Of a stretch of 64,000 nucleotides of DNA, positions 46,931 to 58,365 are shown in pieces. The position numbers were made by a program, and so were the translations under genes. Origin of the DNA: Apodospora peruviana (Eukaryota > Ascomycota > Sordariomycetes > Sordariales > Lasiosphaeriaceae); contig JAUEDM010000008.1 of the NCBI GenBank assembly GCA_033439685.1, positions 992,001-1,056,000 on the forward strand. Reading direction: 5' to 3'. The notes below the pieces were generated by a model, which was not told the origin of the DNA, did not search any database, and saw only the letters and a list, made by a program, of their open reading frames with translations. The number at the start of each line of letters is the position of its first letter. The first letter of the stretch is position 1.

Positions 46931-47489
46931 AAAATCAGTTCCTGACTAGCTTCGTGGCTCGGTTGAAGACCCTCGGCCTCGCTTCGAGGTCTTAATTAGC
47001 GCGAATAAGGAAGTTCTTCTGTAGGCTCCGGTGGATCGACAGTGTAATATTAACGCATGGCCCCAGGGTGTTACAACATGGTGACTAAGGAGCGCTATAA
47101 ATATTTCATTGGACCTATAATTGGGTAAGAATTGGGGGGGGGGATGGAATTAACACTAAATCGTTTATTTTTTTATACTGGAGTGAACAACACGGATTTT
47201 GATACAGAAGTAAAAACCGGGAGGGTACCCTATCGGTGTTCATCCCAAATGACAGACACAATTCTCATGCAAGTCACGGCTATGGCCTTGTGGATTTGAC
47301 TCGTATTTTTATGAATGTATGAATGTGGCTCGTGGCTCTGTGGACTTGCTTATCATCTTAGTATGTGTTTCGAATGTTAGAAGTTCACCTCTCGTTTAAA
47401 GCCCATCTTGCATTCCTCCATAACAGCTCTAGCCTCCTCGAAGCCACCTTTGGCCTTGCCACCGTTTGGGTATATAAGAAGGATATTAG

Positions 47490-47967
47490 CTAAGAATTTG
47501 AACCAGTTGGCGAGAAACAGGACTTGGTAACAATGTTCTTCATTACATATAGTTCGCGTTCAAGATACACGGTAGTATCAATGCAAACCCCCATATAAAT
47601 GTTGTACATGTTGCGAAGAGCGATACGCATTAAGAATAATGAGGAACGAGTGCGAAGTTCTCGCTGCACGTACGAGAGGAGGTCCTTAGACGTCTTCAGG
47701 TGGCAATGGACAACGTGCACCACCACCTTATATGTGTAGACTACGCTCTGCCAGCCCAGACTTTTAGCAGATAAACCAGTAAAGGGTAACACCAGGAATA
47801 GGTCTAGTCACCTCTAAGAGAAACTGCACAACCCCCCAGGCATATGAAGAATTGGAGTTAGCCTGGGTCATGCTAGTAACAGCACGAGAAACGTTCCTCA
47901 GCCACTCGATTATGGGATTGATTGAGCGTATATAGCTTGGTCTCCCCATTGCTTTCGTATCTTGCAA
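47490..47967 (-). pseudogene. Decayed fungal STAND N-terminal domain
   Basis: The stretch SINPIIEWLRNVSRAVTSMT QANSNSSYAWGVVQFLLEV (about 47930-47810) matches the N-terminal helical domain of fungal NLRs, where 'WGxxxxxLxxxS' follows a 'QANPxxxxxxW' pattern. It resembles the N-terminus of the neighbouring plus-strand NLR (LAALVWGSVKLAML). A stop at about 47764 is followed in another frame by SSLFLMRIALRNMYNIYMGV, like the following helix pair. No NACHT/NB-ARC sequence is found between here and the TPR relic, only about 0.5 kb away, so the core was deleted. Confidence 0.5.
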
Positions 47968-48120
47968 ATATGGCCCTTAGAGACTGTGGAAAGGCATTAT
48001 TGTTGAGTAACTCGGAGCATTTCTAGGCTTTCTCCTTCAACTTTCGCAGCTTGGCTTCGAGGACCTTATCTCATATCTCCTCGGTGCAACTGATGGCCCA
48101 ACTGGACTGGCTGTAAGACT

Positions 48121-48218
48121 CATGGTGAGTGGAGAGCGTTGGAGGCCGGTGGAGGCCGTGCAAGGCTGATGGACGGCGTGAAATGCCGGTGGACGCTGAT
48201 GGAGGCCGGTGGTTGATG
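48121..48218. repeat. Imperfect GGTGGAGGC-type short tandem repeats
   Basis: Units like ggtggaggccg and gatggacggcg alternate with a period of about 10-20 bp, for example ggaggccggtggaggccg at 48141-48158 and ggaggccggtgg at 48201-48212. It lies upstream of the NLR relic and looks like a local expansion in noncoding DNA. Confidence 0.6.
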
Positions 48219-48559
48219 TGACATATGGGAAGTCCCTACAATCGTCGTTGTTACGATGGGCATGGAACAGACATCGCAAAGCACTGTGTATACCTACTCA
48301 GCTTTGCCATGTGCAGCTTCAAGCGGTCGAACAACTTAAGTTGGATGGCTTCATACTATCTCATCCTATCTGTCGCCGGCTCGCTGCGGCGTTGCGCTAC
48401 TTAGGTACTGGTAGTTGATGAGGCAAGACTTCAGACCCCTGCCCACCATCGTGCACACTCTGAATATCGACGAATGCTTACGGTTCTCCCACTTAAGTGC
48501 CCTCCTGGTTCATGCCTGTCTACTTGCTAGTATCGAAGGGAGCACCCACGTCAAACAGG

Positions 48560-49320
48560 CAACCTAGCGGCTGTTCGAAATTTCTGTATTCTGTAAAAGC
48601 CCCCTGCCCTTTCGGAACTCCTTGTAAAGACCGAAGATGCTGAGATGGTCAAAAGAGTGAGGGTGCCTGGGGTCTGCACCTGTTGCTGGAGACAAGTGAG
48701 GTCCTAGACCGAGGCCAAGGCAACGATTGGAGCGAACGATAAGATTTTTGGGCTGCTTCCCTCCTGTCTTTTTGACGCTGTGGTCCATTACAAGTTCCAT
48801 AGTTTGGTCTGGATTCCGATATTAGTGACATCACAAGCAATTATCAAAATTGGTAGTAAGACGTTCAATTTCTTATGAGTTTCTGTCCAAATCTCTTTGC
48901 ATGGGTATTCGTTCAGAAGAATAGATACAGCTGCTTCGATGCTGTCTTCTGACATGGCCCAGCCGATATTGCTGAACGAAAATCGTGATCTGAAACCCAT
49001 GCCAACCTGTGGCTGGACTGGAGATTTCAAACTTGCCACTGTTTGATTCTGCCGTCATCAGGTGCTTGATGGTTGGCCCTGAATGAGCATACATGTACAC
49101 TGAAGTTGTTCAAGTATCCGGCCTACTGTGCATTGATATTGATGCCTCACGGACCCCGAGTCAGTTGTCTTCCTCACCAAGTATGCGAAGATGCATACCC
49201 ATCCTCTTTTCCTCTCACTCTCGCCTTACACAGAGGCGTCATACCAGATTATCCGTTCAACTTTTCAAGGAGGGTGTGTATGAAAGTATTTGACCTAGTC
49301 GCTTCAAAGTAGAATCAGTG
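48560..49320 (-). other. Weak coding remnants, possibly ankyrin-like
   Basis: On the minus strand, pieces such as SGMTPLCKARVRGKED (about 49250), TAESNSGKFEIS and RFSFSNIGWAMSEDSIEAAV SILLNEYP (about 48980-48900) recall a decayed ankyrin-repeat tail ('G-TPL--A'). Frames change repeatedly and no start survives. It may be part of the same graveyard; chance resemblance is possible. Confidence 0.2.
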
Positions 49321-50008
49321 CCTCAATGATGTCGACGGCCACGGTGCAAATTTCGTCCTAGTTGGTAAGTCGACCTGCAAATCGGTTCAGAACGGCAAAT
49401 TGGCGATGGAGTTGGGCGAGGACGGCCGTCAAACGCTTTGAGGACATGTCATGATTGGCACAGAGCAAATGATGGAAAATGGAAAATGATCAGTAGGGGC
49501 TATCTAGCTGTGGTGGTGGGCCCAGGGTTTACAGGTATATGTAAGTGATTGTGATTTACCTACACACCTTTACGCAAAGATAGACTGGCCAGCACACAAG
49601 GCCGGTGATTGCGGGTAACGGCATCACGGTCCTTGATGGACCGCTGGGTCAGGTAGACTTGTTGCAAAAATCGAGCTAGGGAGGTTGAAGATCTCCCTGC
49701 TGTCGCAGTACATTCTCCTCGTGAACGGCAGCACTTCCCACCCAATTGGCAGCTAGTGTGTTAAGAGCGTCGTCTGTCCTGGATGCAGTATGCGTCCTGA
49801 GAATTGGGTTCAGGGCCAGATTAGTTTCCGCTTAATTACTTATGATGGTGGAATATAGGCGTAGACCGACGAGTCAATGTTGACGGTGTTGAGCTTCTCC
49901 GCACCTGACAGTGATCCCGAGTACCTAATATATTTCGTTTCATAGCCGCCTCCCTCCACTGGTAAACGCCCAAATTTCGAATCAAGCACTTTGTCTTGAA
50001 ATGCCCGG

Positions 50009-53000
50009 ATGGCGGCCGCTACGTCGACTACGAATGACCCCACGGGAGTTCTTCGGGCCGCTTTGGATGACTTCCAGGCGGATATTTCTGCTGAGGATCG
50101 GGTTCAACTGCAAGCGCTGGCGGAAAAGCCCGATGTCGACGCCTGTATCACATGGACGGCATCTCTCGACCGCATGGACAGGAATAGGCGCGGAGCCAGT
50201 ATCGCCACCCGCCTCTACTCATTTCTGCAATCGGTCCAACAATTCTCAACTATGGTCGACACCTATATTTCGTCGGACCCTACCCTCGCCGCTCTTGTCT
50301 GGGGCTCCGTGAAGCTGGCAATGTTGGTGAGTGGAAACTGAACCGTGGTGTTGATAGAGCTCATGACCTAGTTATTGTAGGGTCGTCATGAATTTTACGT
50401 CCTATTTTGATGAAATGTCCATCGCTTTCAAGGACTTCCATCGCTGGTCACCCCGGCTCGCCGACTACCAGCTCCTATTTCCCGCCTCGTCTCGGCTCCA
50501 GATCGCCGTCTGTGAATATTATGCCTCCATTATATCTACTTGCAAGCAGCTTGTTCGGATAGCACGACGCTCATGTGAGTGCCAACAATGACCAGTTAAA
50601 ACTCGGGTAGTCTAGAGGAGTAGCTTACATCGATGCGAGTAGGGCAGCAGCAGTTGACTACCGTCATGTTCACGTCATTCCATACCGAGAACAAGTCACT
50701 GCTCTCGGGTATGCAAACCCATGTACGCGAAGTCAACTACGAGATCACGTTGGCCACGTCACAGGCAGACGCCGAAGAGCATAAACGGCAAGCGAGCGAG
50801 AGAGAGTCTGCCCCGAACCACAGACAGTCGCTGGTCCCATTCGTTGCCAATGTGTCCCGCGAAATTGACAATGCAAAAAGTTGGAGAGGCAACATTGGAA
50901 GAAGCCAAGCTGGTAAGACACCCCCTTCCCAAGAGCGCGGTGGGGCCTCGTCCTGTATGTCTACTTACAGCTCGAAAATAGGAAAGTAGAGAAGGGACGT
51001 AATTGACGCCTTGTCGACATTTGATCACACATCGGCATTTAAACGAGCACGGAGGAAGCGTTACCAAGGCACAGGAAAATGGCTTACCGAAACCACCGCC
51101 TTTCAAGCATACAGGAAGTCGTCGACTCACGCTGTCATATGGCTCTCCGGAAAGAGCGAGATCTTACTCTGTCTCCATTGATTAGCTCAACCGTTCTAAT
51201 ACATTGCCTCTCGCAGTTGGTTCTGGGAAGACTGTCCTCAGGTACCTTTAAACAACCCATTTTCCAAGTGTTTAGGGAGTCATTCCACCGTGACCATGCT
51301 AACATCCACGGAACACCGACAGTGCTAGCACCATCGACCACCTCTTCATTCACAGGGAGCAAGACGAGACAGTTCTTTTCGTGCTTCTCAGTCATTCAGA
51401 CTCTAGTTCCCTACAGGCTGAAACAATCATAAGGTCGCTGATTCGTCAAAATCTAGACGCCGAGAACCTGGCCCAGGAGTTTGCAATGGACATTTTGAAA
51501 GCCAAGAGCTCATTGTGGGATGTGCCTGACTTAATCGGTCTTCTACAAAAGAAGTCGGCTTTCTGTCGGCAAACATACGTGGTCATCGACGCACTTGACG
51601 AGCTCGATCCGCAAGAACGGCGTGTACTCCTAGACGCGCTCTCTGTGCTGACCAGCGGCCAGTCGAGATACGGCGGGCTGATCAAGCTGCTGGTTACCAG
51701 CAGGACTGGTACAAAGCCCGATATCAAACGAGTTTTTCCCACCGCGGTGCACATGAGCCTGGAAGCCTATGGAGCTCAAGCTGAACTCGCAGCTTATACC
51801 AAGGCTGTGGTCGAGGAGAGGCTACAGAGTGGAGATCTTTATGTAACCGACACTACACTCGTGGACGAAATTGTCACGGCACTGGGCAACGGAGCTCAGG
51901 GGATGTACGTCGTTACTTTCAGGTGTCCTCATTCCTGTCAGCTGACATATGTACTAGGTTTCTATGGGTGTCTCTTGGGATCGAGGACATTTGCTCGCAG
52001 GCCAGTGACGAGGAAATTCGAATTGCGCTTCAAAATCTCCCCAAGACCCTAGCCGAGACCTTCTCACGCGCTCTTCTCCGAGTTGTGGCTCGGGACAAGG
52101 CTTTGGTATGTCAAAGGGCTTTCGTGTGGATACTCGCCGCCAAGCGTCCGCTCTTGCTAGCTGAGCTCAGAGAGGCGATTCCTCTACAGCTTGGACAACA
52201 AGGATCGTCACCTGGGAAGGCCATCAACGCCATTGACCGCCTGACAAGCTGGTGCGAGAATCTGATTGAAGCTGACGAGGAGACGGAAGAATTCCGCCTG
52301 ATCCATCACACCGTCCGCACCTACCTCCTTGATGGTAGCCAAGCCGCGACTAGGGATTCTCGAACATCGAGATTCCATGTCAAAATCGAGGATCTGGACA
52401 ACATGATCGGCAATCTTTGCGTCACCTATCTTAATTTCAACGATTTCAAAACTACGGTCTCCAAGACTTCCACCATGGAATTGGCCCGCTTGCCACATCC
52501 CCGCGACCTTATGAGAGCCATAGGAAACGATATACTACCCTGGGGCGGCGTAGCAACACGGTTACTCAACAATCTTGTCTCAAGGCATGCGGATAGCGAC
52601 TCGTGCGACGGCAGGCGAATCACTGCTGCTCCTCCCACCATCAGCGCCACATTCGGCAGAGCCGACTTGGATTCCCTGAAGAGCCTGGAAGCGAGTCCAC
52701 CGCTCATCCGATATGCGTCCACGTTCTGGCTTGAGCATACATATTCGCTCCGAAGGTCCAAGCACACCTACGAGTATTGGAAGCAGATGGTGGACGGTTC
52801 GCACGCACTGGCCAAGACGCCATGGACCAATGGCGAGTTTCTGACCGGACACGAAAAAGTCCTTTCCTGGGCCCAGGAGCATCGGCACTGGGCACTGATT
52901 CGTAAGCTGCTCATTACCCAAGACTACCAAACAGCACACATTTGATCGTGGATTCGTATCGTCATCAACACCTGGCCACATCGCCTTCCGAGGCACATGG

Positions 53001-54509
53001 TCCGACCGGCCCAACACCTTTGCGTTTCCCATGCAAACATCCCAGCCAGCGCTCATGAACGAGTGGATATTGTGCTCGCGGGATCCGTCAAAACTGGTCG
53101 AAGACATCTTCTCGGCCATCCTGATTGACTTTCATTTCACCGCCACGATAGATTATAAGAAGTTGTGGCGTAAGGCGCTTAGGCTGCGAATGGAGCAGAA
53201 CACGACGCTACACGACGCTCTCAAGAAGATCTGCTTCCGAGGCGTCCAGTGGGAGCGTGAGATGCACGCCTTCGCGTTGTCTGTCCATGTCGTACTCGAC
53301 ATGAAGGACTCGGCCCGACGGCTCCTCCACCAACATGGTGATCCGCTCTCCACCGAGTTTCCAAAGCAAGCCGGGGACAAGTCGGCCCTGGAGTTGGCCA
53401 TAGAATACGTTAACCCCGAGAGGGTCGACTTGCTGCTGACGCACGGCGCCGATCCGAACCAGAATCTCGGCCCTCGCCTGCACCGGCCCGAGGCGTATGT
53501 AGCGCCAGCAGAAACCGCCAAAAATTACGAAAAAGACGGGATATGGACCCAGCCCTCACCACAGCTCGGTAGCTCGGAGACGAGGACGAGGATCCAGATG
53601 GATGGCAAAGCACGATCCGCAACAAAGATGGTGGATGAGAGTCAGGGGACATTCGGCGACTATCATTCACACAGCTCGGCACAAGAACGAGAGGAGAGCG
53701 AGGGCACGATTCCCATGACTAGAGGATGGACGGCCTTGCATCTCGCCGTGAGACGGGCCGTGGTGGCAGCACCCGACAAGGGGCCCGACATCGTAACCAT
53801 CGTCAAGGACCTGCTCGCCGCCGGTGCAGACCCCAATGCACAGAACGAAAGCGGCATGACTCCGCTTCACCTCCTAGTTACGTCCAGCGATGCGATAGAG
53901 GACTTGAAGAGGCTGCTCGAGTTTTATTGACCTCCTCGCCAAGGGGGGCACCAATCTCGGCCTCGTCGACGACAAGGGTCACACATTGCTCTTCGTGGCG
54001 GCCAAGACCCTCCGCTTCGACATGGTCTGGGAACTGCTGGGGCTCGGCGCCAACATCAACGCGCGGTGCTCGTCCGACGACGGGTGGACGGTGCTGCACT
54101 TTGTCGCCTCCCGGTGCTTTCCGGACATGGCCAAGGCCCTCATCCGCCGCGGTGCCAATGCGGAGCTCCTCGCGACCGACGGCAAATCGGCCATGCATGT
54201 CGCCATACAGGCCTTCTGCAAGGCGGGGCAGGAACCGCAGCAATCAGGAGCGGTTGAGACGGTCAAGATTCTCCTGCGACAGGGGTGCGGACATTTACAC
54301 TTGTTGGCCCTGCGAGAAGGGTTAGCCACGGCGGTAATAGCATGAACACGGCGGATGAGGCGGTGGTACTGCGCATCGACAAGGGGATGAGTTCGCGGAA
54401 ACTCGCAAAGGCCTTGCAGAGCTACCGAGAGCGGGTGGTTCAGTCGACCCGCGGCGATGAGCGCTCTGCAGCAAACGGCGTGGCTGACGAGCGGGTTGGG
54501 GGTGCTTGA
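50009..54509 (+). pseudogene. NLR (NACHT-ankyrin STAND) gene with frameshifts
   Basis: Order of domains: fungal STAND N-terminal helical domain (MAAATSTTND... WGSVKLAML), NACHT ATPase, linker, ankyrin repeats. Likely exons: 50009-50326, 50381-50574, 50643-50912, 50971-51155, 51217-51241 (25 nt), 51323-51904, then from 51958. The P-loop WLSGK-IGSGKTVL is assembled across a 61-bp intron with a GC donor (51156-51216). Walker B is VVIDALDELDP (about 51580-51610). Ankyrin signs are LLLTHGADPN, GWTALHLAVRRA, DLLAAGADPNAQNESGMTPL HLL and LLGLGANINA. Breaks: a G at the intron-1 acceptor (50381), a frame slip in the A5 run at about 50877, another near 50998, then near 52940, 53925 and 54290. The core is open but the whole gene is not. 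Such proteins sense ligands and trigger heterokaryon-incompatibility-type cell death or immunity in fungi. Sequencing error at homopolymers is the main alternative to true decay. Confidence 0.75.
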
Positions 54510-55317
54510 TAGACGCTCGATGGTGGATGAGGATCTGTATGACTGACCAGATGATTAAATGCCTGGTTGTCGTGTGGTCGACTTATGGTTTCGGCGCACC
54601 TCTGGTTCCAGAACCCCTCGCGCAGATTGTCCATGCTGCAATAGGGGGACCGGCACCAAAAAGTTGTGTCATTATCACATGACGCCAGCATAGCTTTGGC
54701 CTGGTAGGAATTTACGTCTGTAGATTACTCTTGATCTTATTATGGCGTTGGGTAGTTGTATGAACAGAGGCACAACAGTATGATATCCAGGGCAAATAAA
54801 GTGTCTGCCATAGTATCTATCGCTTGCTCTTGCCCGGTCTATCCCACAGCTACCTAGCTAGGTATGTACCTTACACCAAGCTTCCTGATCGCAATTGGCT
54901 GCCGGTGCTGCACAATGCCTTATTGTCGCATGGTTGCACATGGTTGTCTGTACATCGGACGAGATCGCCAATCGCCTGATTCATATGTCATCTCGTCTCT
55001 TGTCCTGCCTTATCGTTCGGTGATGACTGCCCCATGATTGTACTATTTTCATCCAGTGTATTTATGAGCCAACCCTAGGTAGCCAGTGATTCATTGTTCT
55101 GGCCGGAACCCACTATTATAAACAATTATAAAGGTTGTTGGTTGAAATTCATCTTCCCACAACCAAACTCACCGACAACGGTAACAACGACCTCCCCGCC
55201 CTCCCCTCCGGCTGTTACTAGAAATCTACGCATAACAAATAAACTAACAGTGAGTTATCCAATCTACAGAACCCATTTTATTGGCAAGAACAATCCGTAC
55301 TAACATACCTTGCAGTC
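54510..55317. other. Intergenic spacer
   Basis: These 0.8 kb lie between the NLR and the amidase pseudogene. The DNA is somewhat AT-rich after 54700, with duplicated words such as gcatggttgcacatggttg near 54928. No gene is supported. Confidence 0.45.
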
Positions 55318-57079
55318 ATGGAGAATAAGCCAACTACCCCTTCGATGTCCTGACCCACACGCTGAGGGATATCGGCAGACTGCTTGACGAGGGCCAAGTG
55401 ACCAGCGTTTACCTGGTCGGAGCCTATACGGAGTCACAACCATGCCGGGTTCAAGCTGAACGCCCTCATCTCTGTGGTCCCAGAGGACATTGACCTGGAC
55501 ATAGCCAAGAAAGCTGGACGAGGAGAGAGCCCAGGGCAATCGCCGGAGTCGTCTGCACGGCATACCATTTGTGGCAAAGGTGTGTGATACTCACCTCGGA
55601 CGCAAAAACTGCGTCACTACCCACCTGCTCGACATAGTTTACGAGTGTTAGTGCCTCGATTCCGGCATGATCCTCATTGGCAAGGCCAACACCTCTGTAC
55701 GTCATCTTCAACAGGTCGTCTGGTTGCCACAACAATTTTACTGCACATCTGGCTTCTACTTACACTAACAACACTCGCAGGAACTCGGAGGAGGAAAGAG
55801 CTTCGGGTTGTATCGCCGGCTGCTCGGCGTCCGGGGGCCAAACCCAATCACCATACATCGTAGGAGGAATGGACCCAGAGGACACCTGGCTCGGCCATAG
55901 CGTAAGTCGCCCATACGCTCAAACCCCAGGCCAAACTGCTAATAAAGACTGTTTTTAGAATCCCGCGGGATCCACGACAGGCAACGCCATCGCCTGGACG
56001 GCAGGAATGGCCCCCGTTGCTCTGGGCGCGGAGGCAGATGGGTCCATTGTGCTGCCTAGCGACCGAGCAGCGCTCTACTCTGTCCGGTTGTCTCCCGATG
56101 CCATATCTCGCCGCGGAGTGCTCCCATACAACGGCCTCTCCGATTCGCTGGGCCCGATGACCAAGAGCACAGAGGATGCTGCGCTGATGCTCAACGTTCT
56201 CCTCGGCGCAAACTACTTCACTCAGTTCCTAGGCAAGTCGTTTGCTGGGCTGAAAATCGGCTTCTTGGACCCGGTGGCATGGGCTGCCTTTCCCGGTGCG
56301 GTCAAGCCCAATGAGGACTATGATCAACAATATCTCACCAATTTTACTGCGGCTATGGATAAGATTGAGGCTGCAGGCGCAGTTATTACTCGGAATGTGA
56401 CTCTCCGCAAAATCACTTCCGAGGATGACACCATGTGCAGAGCTATTGCTTGTAAGAAGCCCACCTCTTTGTTGCTGACAAAGGTTTTATTTACTTGCCG
56501 CTAATTCTGGAAGCACAGTCCATGACTACGGACCAGGCTTTGCGGACTTCACCGCCGGTATGATCAACCCCACCAGTTCGCACACTGTCGGAGCTGGTCG
56601 AGTTTAACAATAAGGATGCTAATGCTATACTTACTCTTTTATACCCAATCGAGCTAACAATCTGACCAGGGTGTGCCGGACAAGCCTTCATCGAGGGGGC
56701 AGCCGCCAACATGAACACGACCACAGATGAGGAGTACAAGGAGTACTGCCGCAAGATGACACAGAAGACCGGAGTTCTTGGCCTGGATGAGACCTTTGCC
56801 AAGTATCACATCGACGTCATCATCGGCGCTCTGACGGGACGATCCGTATCGGTCTATGACTTGGCCGGATACCCGGTTGGTACCATGCCATTTGGTTACG
56901 CCCGCTTCAATGGCAGGCCTATTGGAGTGGCTGTGGTGGCTCCAAAGCATCGGGATGATCCCATTATTGGAACTATGAGTGCGTGGGAGGGTCTTCTTGG
57001 CCCACGCCAACCGCCGCAGCAGCTTGTTCAGGGGTCTGAGGAAATAAAGGGGGAGGGCTTGCAAGTGTCGCAAATATGA
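55318..57079 (+). pseudogene. Decayed amidase-signature family gene
   Basis: Fragments in changing frames rebuild an amidase-signature enzyme: FDVLTHTLRDIGRLLDEGQV TS (55340-55405), FKLNALISVVPEDIDLDIAK K, RSRLHGIPFVAK (catalytic-Lys region, about 55544-55580), GMILIGKAN (55660-55685), then a better-preserved half with YIVGGMDPEDTWLGHS, an intron (gtaagt...tttttag, about 55902-55959), NPAGSTTGNAIAW (cis-Ser loop) and EADGSIVLPSDRAALY (nucleophile-Ser region), IGFLDPVAWAAFP, and a C-terminal piece GYPVGTMPFGYARFNGRPIG VAVVAPKHRDD. The short ORF from ATG 55318 stops after 11 codons. Frame breaks lie near 55430, 55500, 55630, 55770 and 56570. The family hydrolyses amides to acids and ammonia. 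The intact splice sites with broken exons suggest fairly recent loss. Confidence 0.75.
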
Positions 57080-57184
57080 ACTGAGTAAGTGGAGAGCAGC
57101 AGTCAGGGGATGGCAGTAGACGGATGAGAGACGGTTCCACTCCAAACAATGGCTGATACTATCTATGGCAGCTAGTTAGAGAAT

Positions 57185-57250
57185 GATCAGTGCACCTACG
57201 CTAGGATTTGAACCCAAGTTTGATCTAGGTACTTTGCTACGCTCTAGCTT
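57185..57250 (-). other. tRNA-like B-box relic (possible SINE piece)
   Basis: The minus strand reads gggttcaaatcct, a near-perfect RNA polymerase III B box, with a five-base T-stem possible (ttggg/cctag, with wobble pairs). Upstream gctagagcgtagc recalls a D-arm with a shortened loop. No matching acceptor stem exists, so it is not a working tRNA. It may be a tRNA-derived SINE remnant. Confidence 0.25.
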
Positions 57251-57445
57251 ATATGAGAAAACACGGTTTAGATCTGAGATATAAAAGTGGTTTAACCGGA
57301 CTGTCGAAAACGTCTTACCAAATTGTAACGCTATATATAACTATATATAACCACAACTTAAAGTACACTTTTATTAGGGTTTAGAAACCTAGTGCGAATA
57401 CTTTATAAGGGTTTATTTGTATAATAAATAAACTATTATATTCGC

Positions 57446-57984
57446 TGTGACGAGCCAGTGCAATGACCCAAACCATCACACCAAACCCCCCTCAATCGCA
57501 AAAGGATGCTGTCATACCCGTACTCAATTGACCCACAACCAACTGAGCTAGGCTCCCATTCAAAAGGATGCCAGAATTCTAAGTTGTCAGGACTTAGATT
57601 GTAGTGGGTTATGTACTGTACTGCTCAACTCGAGCCTGGTGCGCCCACCGCTGTCGCTGCGCGACCTAGTCGGTTTGGGGCATAAACAGAATCTTTTGTG
57701 GGCTTGAAAGCCCCTGAAGATTGTGTTGTAGGCTCTGTAGTTTCCAGAGCTTTCTGTGGGGCCGGTAGCCCCTGAGTGTTACCAGGGCAACACGCCCACG
57801 ATAATCAACACCACTGCTGCTTGTGACGGTCGGTGCGATTGAGCCTTGATTGAATTGATTGCGACCGTCAACGGTATCTAACCCATTAGAACTCCGAAGG
57901 TTAGCGCCTTTGGTATTCTGGCATCCTTTTGCGATTGAAGGGGGTTTGGTGTAATGGTTTGGGTCATTGCACTGGCTCGTCACA
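57446..57984. mobile_element. 539-bp MITE-like element with 64-bp TIRs
   Basis: The left arm (57446-57509, starting tgtgacgagccagtgcaatg) and the inverse of the right arm (57921-57984) match at 62 of 64 positions; both differences are C/T. The inside has no open frame of note and includes one copy of the nearby short repeat. Length, near-perfect long TIRs and lack of coding capacity fit a non-autonomous DNA transposon. No clear target-site duplication is visible. The family is not identified. Confidence 0.8.
57561..57622 (+). repeat. Short repeat family, copy 1 (inside the MITE)
   Basis: It starts caaaaggatgccagaattct and contains gggttatgtactg. It aligns along its length with copies at 57981 and 58283; most differences are C/T or G/A. 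Confidence 0.7.
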
Positions 57985-58057
57985 AGGATGTCGAATTCCA
58001 AGTTGACAAGGCTTAGAATACGGTGGATTATATACTGCATAGCGCTGCACCATGACA
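57981..58057 (+). repeat. Short repeat family, copy 2
   Basis: It starts cacaaggatgtcgaattcca, contains ggattatatactgcat and ends ccatgaca. It starts within the last four bases of the right TIR, so the MITE probably inserted beside or into it. The tgtc...gaca ends recall short LTR-like termini. Confidence 0.7.
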
Positions 58058-58115
58058 CTCTTGTCCAGACCAGGACTTGGCAAAGCAACTCACTAAGGTT
58101 CCAATTCTAGCAGAG
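58058..58115 (+). repeat. Dispersed repeat, copy B
   Basis: It matches 15841-15900 (cagaccagg, ggcaaag, aactcactaaggtt in order). Here it directly follows copy 2 of the short repeat, so the two may be parts of one larger element. Confidence 0.6.
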
Positions 58116-58282
58116 ATAAAACTTACCTATTTATATCTCTTTCCGATTTGAGATTTATATTTTACTTTTGTAATGTGAAATATGTCGGACTTTAGTTAAG
58201 TATGCGAGCTCTTCCGAAGATTGAGTCCTGTGACGGCGGTCGCACATAACCTACTACAACTGCCGCTAAGACCCCCTCAGTC

Positions 58283-58365
58283 CAAAAGAATGTCGGAATT
58301 CCAAGGTGACAAGGCTTGGAGTCTTGTGCGTTATATACTGCATGGGCCCCAGGCCATGACAGGTC
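58283..58365 (+). repeat. Short repeat family, copy 3
   Basis: It starts caaaagaatgtcggaattcc, contains gcgttatatactgcatg and ends gccatgaca. It is the copy with the fewest T-rich changes. The sequence after it differs from that after copy 2. Confidence 0.7.
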
